Below are positions 58,801-64,000 of a stretch of DNA of 64,000 bases, in pieces. Origin of the DNA: Oscillospiraceae bacterium (lineage in GTDB: Bacteria > Bacillota > Clostridia > Oscillospirales > Ruminococcaceae); contig JAETSQ010000008.1 in NCBI GenBank assembly GCA_021769525.1, positions 1-64,000 of the forward strand, given 5' to 3'. The notes beneath the pieces are model-generated. The model worked only from the letters and a program-made list of their open reading frames with translations. It was not told the DNA's origin and did not search any database. The stretch's first letter is position 1. Each line of letters opens with the position of its first letter. A program made the position numbers and the translations under genes.

Positions 58801-61800
58801 TACAACGGGGGCTGCCACACCATCTCCGGGGTGGTCTTCGATGTTCCGAAGGGGAGCACCCGTTCCTACGCCGGGCTGTTCGGTTTTTCGGAGGGGACGC
58901 TGCGGGGCATCGTTTACAAGATGGACCCGGACGCCCAGGTGAAGGTAGAGATGGAGAACGGCTCCGCCCGGCTGTACATCGGGGGGCTGGTGGGCCGCAG
59001 CGACGGCACCGTGCAGAACTGCGCCGTGTCCGGGGCCAGCTTTACCGGGTATAACAGCGGCTCCAGGATGTACATCGGGGGGCTGGTGGGGCGCAACCAG
59101 GGCATCCTTGAAAACTGCGGAGCGGAAGCCGCCCTCCTTGCCTCCGATAACTACTCCTACGCCGAGACCTATATGGGCGGCGCGGTGGGGGAGAACACCG
59201 GCACCATCCGGAACACCTACAGCGTGGGCCGCCTTACGGCGACGGTGGACGAGACCGTCAAAGAAGTCCGGATCTGCGGATTTGCAGGCTATAATTCCGG
59301 CAGCATCAGCGATTCCTACGCCGCCACAGACCTCCGGTCCAGCGGCCGGAAGGTGGAGACCTACGGCTTCTGCGGCCGGCGGGAGGGGACCCAGACGGGG
59401 ACCTACTACCTCAACCAGGGGAACTTCACCTACCGGGGGACCTCCTACAACGCCGACTACACCCCCCGGAAGGCCTCGCCGTTGCCCTACGGGACGCTGG
59501 CGGGCACGCCCTCCGCGGTGAAGGGGATGTCCAAGATAGAGAAGAGCGGAGAGTTCCCCTACCCCACCGCGGTGAAGGATGCCGACGGGGAGCCCATCCA
59601 CTACGGCGAGTGGCCTGACCCTATGGACCTGGGGGAGATGGGCGCCTACTACTGGGAGAAGCTGACCAAGGACGGAAAGGACGCCTATTATATACAGCTG
59701 CTGGCGGTGGACTCCCAAAAGACCGAGGAGAACAAGATCAGCAGACTGACTACCCTTTCCAACGCCCACGATGACGGCGGCGTTGTGACCGGCTACGGCT
59801 ACGGCTACTACGAAAAGGACGGCACAACGGTCGGCGCCAGCGGAGGGAGCCTCTATTACGCGGACGGCAGCGGGAAAAACACCGTGCCCTTCACTGCCGA
59901 CATCCCTTCCGAAACGACGGTGAACGATGCTCTGGCGGTGCTGATGCCCGGCTACACCTTCCGGTCCTACCACACCTACATTCCGGACAGTGCCAAAGCC
60001 GGTCTCTATCCGGAAAACAAACCGGATCATCCCAACGCCTCCCTGACCCTCACCCAGGGCAGCTTCAGCGTCACCTTCGCGGTGAACCCCCATTTCGCCG
60101 GGGCGCTGGCGGTGGAAAAGGCCCCCGGCGGCTGGACCGTTGCCAAGGAGCTTGAATCCATTCCCGGCACAGAGGAAAATCCCTATGGGGTGCGGTCGGT
60201 GGAGCAGCTGGAGTTCATCAACTGGAATACCAGTGGCAAAAACACCCGGACGGTGATCCAGGCCGGCCAGAAGGGAGGGGATATGGGATATTTCCCCTAC
60301 CTCACCTCCTCCCGGAACCGCAAGGCCGGGAAGCTCTACTGGCTCCAGAGCCACGACCTGAACGGGAACAGCAAAGAATACACCCCCATCGCGGAATACT
60401 ACGACAATACCGGCGGCGACACCGGCGACCTCTACGGCTGGTTCGGCGGCAGCTACAACGGGGCGGACTATGTCATCGAAAATGTCAGCATCCAGGGCCA
60501 GCAGTCCTCCTGCGCCGGGCTGTTCGGCATCGTCTACGGCGGCACCCTGGAGAATATGATCCTCCACGATTCCAAAGGCACGGGCTTCATCAACAGCGGC
60601 TACTACAAGGGCATCACCAGCGACTCCAGGTGGTACGCCATCGGCGCCCTGGCGGGGCTGGCGGCGGCGGACGGGGACGGCAACGGCAACGGCAAGGTGG
60701 AAAACTGCGCCGTCTCCGGCTACACCATCAACGCCAAGGTGTACACCGCCGGCGGCTGGGGCGGCAGCGGCATCGGCGGCCTTCTGGGCATCTCCCGGAT
60801 GGAGCTGAAGAACTGCTCCGCCGTCACCAATATCGATGTCCCCGATGGCACCCAGAATAACGACAATATGCGGGTGGGGGGCCTGGCGGGCATCTGCCAG
60901 AAAAGCATCACAAACTGCTACGCCGGGGGAAGCATCACCATCGATGCCAATGTGTCTGTCAAAAAGCCTGATAACGAAACCGTATTCCCCAAGGGCGCCT
61001 ACATCGGCGGCATCGTGGGGGGCAGCTATATGAAGCCCCTGCGGGTGGGGGGCGATAATTCCGAGCTCATCGGCCGCCAGACAGGGAACGACACGGATAA
61101 CGCCCTGGCCAACTGCTACAGCTTTGTGGAGCTGCCCGGCGTCACCGACCGGGATGGCAAGAAGGCCAATCCCTATATCCGTGCCCTGTATGCCCTGGGG
61201 GGCACCGGCGATGTCTATACCGTGTTCGAGGATGATAGCATAGATAAGAAGCATCATGTTGGGAATCGCGGCACCTGCACCATCACCAACTGCTACTACT
61301 ACAAGGACACGGTCCTCAAAAACAACGGCGGCAAGGCCGAGAATATCCGCAAGCAGAGGCCCACAGACGATCCCCTGGCCTTCAAGACCGATCTTTTCCA
61401 GACCAACGGCATCGACCACAGCGACCCCAGCAAGGACAACACCACGAAGAACCCCAACGTGACGGAGCTCACCTACCGGCAGCTTGCGGGGCTGGAGCTG
61501 GTGGACGGCAAGAGCATTTATACTCTGCTGCCGGACTTCCACCGGGTCACCACCGAGGTGGAGGGGCTTTCGGTATCCGGCAAGTACAGCTACCCGCCGT
61601 CCAAGCGCGCCGAGCTTGCGGGCCTGGATTACCCCTTCCCCACCATCCTCACCAAGGACCAGGGGAGCTACCGGGTCCACTACGGGGAGTGGCCCGTCTA
61701 CGGCATCACCCGCCCCCAAGGCGGCCAGCCCATCACTTTGGATCTTTTCACCGCCGCGCCCCATACCGAGACCCTGGGCCTGGCGGTGGTGCAGCCGGGG

Positions 61801-62520
61801 GGCAAATGGTCGGTAGCCACCGACCCGAAGGACCAGACCGCCGTGGATGTACAGATCGGAGAAGACACCGGGACCCTGACGGTGACCCCCCAGAATGTGG
61901 GCACCACCAAGCTGGTCATCACCTACACCAAGGACGGTACGGCCCACAGCTTTACCCTCACTGCCAACGTCACCACCGAGCTGGAACTGCGGCCCAATAC
62001 GGTCCGGCTCTTTAAAGGCGGCACCACAACAGTGCCGGTGACGCCCTACAGCGGCGGCAACGCCCTGCCCCTGAGCAGCCTGGAGCTGACAGCGGCGGTC
62101 TGCGACGAGGTCATCTGCCAGGTGTCCCAGGCTAAGGAGGACGGCACGAAAAAGCCTGCCATCACCTTTACCGGCGGGGCCCCCTGCGAGGCGATGGCCC
62201 ATATCAGCTTTACCTGCACCACCGTGGGGGGAAGTCCCATCCAGGGCCTCAGCCCCATCGCCATCACGGTGCTGCCCCTGCCAGAGGCGGAGAAAGGCAC
62301 CGGCGGAGACTGGCAGATCGACTTTGGCGCCTACGATGTTTCCAACCTAGGCGCCGTCCTCCGGGGCACGGCCGACCCGCCTCCCGCCAAGGTGACGGCG
62401 AGCGATAAAAAGATCACCCTGAGCGACATCGGAGCGGGCGTCACGGAGATCCCGCTGGAGATCACCCTCACCATGGAGGGCAGGAGCCACACCATCCAGA
62501 TGACCGCAAAGGTGGGATAG
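55882..62520 (+). CDS. Giant (~2212 aa) prepilin-signal protein with GLUG-type repeats and Ig-like C-terminal region
   Basis: MRGKILHKQNSGFTLVETLAAVAILVVLLGISAVAVLCF class III prepilin signal. Repeats include GGLVGRSDGTVQNCAVSG, IGGLVGRNQGILENCGAEA, GGLAGICQKSITNCYAGGSI. Confidence 0.9.
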   Translation: MRGKILHKQNSGFTLVETLAAVAILVVLLGISAVAVLCFQKQLEITRLDNAARGIYMAAQNRAVLLSGGKQLKGLVKGEGNAVALAARAAGEEEQNLYYIAHTAEKTDPSLERLLTTGSIDPALRQGEFYIVYEPVSGSVTDVFYVDGELEKLVAGDFAAFYRDWSTAPRSERMKAVPMLGRYSGGMAEGEDIDTAATPTLTVMIKNEERLTVTVSRWVPDAIGRDKAKLAVTLQYGGETVTLYDDGAETKDPFFERAEASESAEGKGKNYTRTWVLDELGDRRFAGLFPGRTMDLGEIFTVEASLTSADGSFSQITAQDDDNSLFARESSGSDTAYLEYLRHLQNLDTGFSGVGADKDKAVQMAEIRCASNETYPNYKFRPITNNSLTSFDGREFAIRDLYVSETGDAPAGLFAKAQGRKATDLFAFRNVRLVNAGVETGTGAAGALAGQAFYASFDGCWVYWEPEEGELNLRSLLGSDTDEAGYRYRIRGAKAGGLVGGMTTGTMTNCLAAATVQGSSTAGGLVGSVEAGGQVTVQNSYADCYLTGNSNAACSAAGLIGDLSGTAGLENCYAAGFIVTGGNTKMTTAGLCLGSGKTTSKNVYSVLCSVGTNGSITYPPLTGNTGDSLTNTYRRGGNSADSKTYEEMTGKDFGMLLGNAFAWKTGQSSSPYNLRERLNLVVYSFPGLAALPHYGDWNAEFKKPSLVYYEEYAGSDGKSSYGFSGGNARYLIGELSDKETILLDGYAVALLQDDLKTDEVEVTYNYFDPADGTLVVPPVTKTYAKPGKGGGTTPELIPTTWKNSEGNEADYYLAPLPEELVNSKTADGKIYRYLNFSFMPGTGEEEARGEYFYSPHFAETVVPYQAESGSSYWTAVGNNETWTKYTEELEKYHGELADARHTLGLRTPRHLYSLGKFPEYHHNEAHSLTFRQELDLNYGSYTGYGLFETKTADGAFRQEPIGRFDLDQSFLGTYNGGCHTISGVVFDVPKGSTRSYAGLFGFSEGTLRGIVYKMDPDAQVKVEMENGSARLYIGGLVGRSDGTVQNCAVSGASFTGYNSGSRMYIGGLVGRNQGILENCGAEAALLASDNYSYAETYMGGAVGENTGTIRNTYSVGRLTATVDETVKEVRICGFAGYNSGSISDSYAATDLRSSGRKVETYGFCGRREGTQTGTYYLNQGNFTYRGTSYNADYTPRKASPLPYGTLAGTPSAVKGMSKIEKSGEFPYPTAVKDADGEPIHYGEWPDPMDLGEMGAYYWEKLTKDGKDAYYIQLLAVDSQKTEENKISRLTTLSNAHDDGGVVTGYGYGYYEKDGTTVGASGGSLYYADGSGKNTVPFTADIPSETTVNDALAVLMPGYTFRSYHTYIPDSAKAGLYPENKPDHPNASLTLTQGSFSVTFAVNPHFAGALAVEKAPGGWTVAKELESIPGTEENPYGVRSVEQLEFINWNTSGKNTRTVIQAGQKGGDMGYFPYLTSSRNRKAGKLYWLQSHDLNGNSKEYTPIAEYYDNTGGDTGDLYGWFGGSYNGADYVIENVSIQGQQSSCAGLFGIVYGGTLENMILHDSKGTGFINSGYYKGITSDSRWYAIGALAGLAAADGDGNGNGKVENCAVSGYTINAKVYTAGGWGGSGIGGLLGISRMELKNCSAVTNIDVPDGTQNNDNMRVGGLAGICQKSITNCYAGGSITIDANVSVKKPDNETVFPKGAYIGGIVGGSYMKPLRVGGDNSELIGRQTGNDTDNALANCYSFVELPGVTDRDGKKANPYIRALYALGGTGDVYTVFEDDSIDKKHHVGNRGTCTITNCYYYKDTVLKNNGGKAENIRKQRPTDDPLAFKTDLFQTNGIDHSDPSKDNTTKNPNVTELTYRQLAGLELVDGKSIYTLLPDFHRVTTEVEGLSVSGKYSYPPSKRAELAGLDYPFPTILTKDQGSYRVHYGEWPVYGITRPQGGQPITLDLFTAAPHTETLGLAVVQPGGKWSVATDPKDQTAVDVQIGEDTGTLTVTPQNVGTTKLVITYTKDGTAHSFTLTANVTTELELRPNTVRLFKGGTTTVPVTPYSGGNALPLSSLELTAAVCDEVICQVSQAKEDGTKKPAITFTGGAPCEAMAHISFTCTTVGGSPIQGLSPIAITVLPLPEAEKGTGGDWQIDFGAYDVSNLGAVLRGTADPPPAKVTASDKKITLSDIGAGVTEIPLEITLTMEGRSHTIQMTAKVG

Positions 62521-62564
62521 ACCGGCGGAGAAAGGATAGACCGGCGGAGAAAGGAGAGACCCCC

Positions 62565-63332
62565 TTGGAGCAGCTGCAACGAAAACTGAAGAGCCGCCGG
62601 GGGGCCTCCATCCTGCTGGCCCTGGCGCTGCTGCTGCTGTGCATGATGGTGGCCGCCTCCCTGCTGACCGCCGCCGTATCCAACGCCGGCAAGGTCCGCA
62701 GCAACAAGGAGGAACAGCAGAAGTACCTGGCCCTTTCCTCCGCCCTGCGCCTGGTGTGCGGGGAGCTGGAGAAGGCGGAGTACCGCGGGCGGTACAAGTA
62801 CACCAGCGTTGACCCGGTGGCGGGGGACCCTGATGCCGAGCCGCCGGGGGAGCGCACCTACACCCAGGTGCCGGGGCACTTTGCCTGCGGCCTGAAGGAG
62901 GTCCTCCCCCTGGAGCGGGACCTGGACGCCCTCTTCCGGGGGCAGTTCACCCTCCCCTCCTCCAAGCAGGAAAGCGGCTATAACTACGAATTTACAAAGC
63001 TGGGGGATACCCAGCTGACCCCCCGGAGCCCCTATACCCTCTCCCTGACGGCGCAGGTGGACCAAACGGCCTACCCCGGCCTGGGGGAGAAGGTGACCCT
63101 TCTGGCGGAGGTGCGCAGCAGCGGCTTCATTGCCCTCACCGCCACCCTGGAGGACCCGGCGGGAACCCCCTACATCATGGAGGCGGAGCTTGCCCCCAGC
63201 ATATCCCCCGCGGAGCTCTTCGTCCTGAATGATAAGCCGGCAAACGAGGAAAACCTAACCGATCCCATGACCTGGAAGGTCAACTGGATCGCCAAAAAGG
63301 AGGCGCAGGCAAATGAACCGGAAACTCCGTAA
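62565..63332 (+). CDS. PilX-like minor pilin/assembly protein (TTG start)
   Basis: RRGASILLALALLLLCMMVAASLLTAAVSNAGKVRS; single N-terminal hydrophobic helix; between two pseudopilin genes. Confidence 0.65.
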   Translation: MEQLQRKLKSRRGASILLALALLLLCMMVAASLLTAAVSNAGKVRSNKEEQQKYLALSSALRLVCGELEKAEYRGRYKYTSVDPVAGDPDAEPPGERTYTQVPGHFACGLKEVLPLERDLDALFRGQFTLPSSKQESGYNYEFTKLGDTQLTPRSPYTLSLTAQVDQTAYPGLGEKVTLLAEVRSSGFIALTATLEDPAGTPYIMEAELAPSISPAELFVLNDKPANEENLTDPMTWKVNWIAKKEAQANEPETP

Positions 63333-63630
63333 CAGCCGGGGGGAGACCCTCATCGAGGTGCTCTGCGCCACCCTGGTGGCGGTGCTGTCCGTGGCCCTGC
63401 TCTTTGCGGGGATCACCGCCTCCGCGGGTATCGACCAGCGGGCCCGGCAGACCGACCGGGACCACTACGCCGCCCTCACCGAGGCGGAAGAACAGACCGC
63501 CGCACCGGCGGCCCAGGCGGAGCTCACGGTGAAAAATCTCACCCTGGGGACGGACAAAAAGGTGCAGATCGACCTTTACGGCGGGGAAGGGATGTACTCC
63601 TACACCCGCAGACCGGAGGCCGCCCCATGA
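63313..63630 (+). CDS. Minor pseudopilin (prepilin-type N-terminus)
   Basis: NSRGETLIEVLCATLVAVLSVALLFAGITAS, Glu at +5. Confidence 0.75.
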   Translation: MNRKLRNSRGETLIEVLCATLVAVLSVALLFAGITASAGIDQRARQTDRDHYAALTEAEEQTAAPAAQAELTVKNLTLGTDKKVQIDLYGGEGMYSYTRRPEAAP

Positions 63631-64000
63631 GAAGAAAACGGACCGATGAGAGAGGCTTCACCCTGGTGGAGATGCTCTGCGCCACCCTGATCCTGGTGCT
63701 GCTGGCCCTGGTGGTGGGCACGGGTCTGCGGCTGGCCCTCCGGGGCTACCACGAGGTCACCGCCGAATCGGAGACCCAGCTGCTCCTTTCCACCGCCCTG
63801 GATGCCCTGGCGGACGATCTGCGGTACGCCAGGGACGTGGTGACCAAGGCGGACGCCGCCGGCCCGGTGCTGGATACCTACCGCAGCGACTCCTACGGCC
63901 AGGGAGCGGCCCTGGAGCTGGACAGCGCAAAGCAGCTGCTGGCCGGGGGGAAGCGGGTGCTGCCCCCCGGAGCCTACGGCAACGGCGCCTACGAGGTGCA
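63627..64000 (+). CDS. Prepilin-type N-terminal cleavage/methylation protein, truncated by window end
   Basis: MRRKRTDERGFTLVEMLCATLILVLLALVVGTGLRLAL. Confidence 0.85.
   Translation, partial: MRRKRTDERGFTLVEMLCATLILVLLALVVGTGLRLALRGYHEVTAESETQLLLSTALDALADDLRYARDVVTKADAAGPVLDTYRSDSYGQGAALELDSAKQLLAGGKRVLPPGAYGNGAYEV

Noticed and set aside
55798-62202. 2134-aa antisense ORF spanning the giant pilin gene
   Set aside because: Translation is Gly/Val/Ala/His-rich shadow coding (for example GVGGDQLGGAHILGGHRQGPGVF) produced by the strong codon bias and GC content of the plus-strand gene. The plus strand has a prepilin signal, real motifs and an RBS.

Overview
This is a high-GC Firmicutes/Clostridia-type chromosomal window (probably an Oscillospirales-like gut anaerobe, inferred from gene content and repeat style). 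It is densely coding, with mostly core metabolism and housekeeping genes. Main blocks: (1) pckA and tsaD. (2) A muropeptide/dipeptide uptake and recycling cluster: class-A-beta-lactamase-like hydrolase, Ala-Glu-type epimerase, Opp/Dpp ABC transporter, S66 LD-carboxypeptidase and SH3-NlpC/P60 endopeptidase. (3) VanY-type DD-carboxypeptidase and a TtcA-like PP-loop protein. (4) An Hnd-type NAD(P)-linked [FeFe] hydrogenase operon with an embedded HATPase-only protein. (5) C39-like protease, then rpmG-secE-nusG-rplK-rplA. (6) A small RHH regulator, comEC, holA, a Toprim protein, DUF3006-like and WapI-like small genes, and lysS. (7) MarR, an ECF sigma factor with its partner, an IS200-type element, and a polysaccharide deacetylase. 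(8) A glycolytic block (pgk, tpiA, gpmI) interrupted by three tandem membrane paralogs. (9) A surface protein with an NPDTG-type sorting signal, an orphan winged-helix regulator, two tRNAs, recG and a thioredoxin-reductase-like gene. (10) A DUF1266 protein and an AgrC/AgrA-like two-component pair. (11) An XRE regulator divergent from a pseudopilin operon whose first gene encodes a giant (~2200 aa) prepilin-signal, GLUG-repeat protein. The pseudopilin operon is the most interesting system. Other notable items are a mosaic family of palindromic intergenic repeats, a TIR-bounded MITE-like element, and several operator-like palindromes. All calls were made by reading the sequence and ORF translations; no database searches were run.
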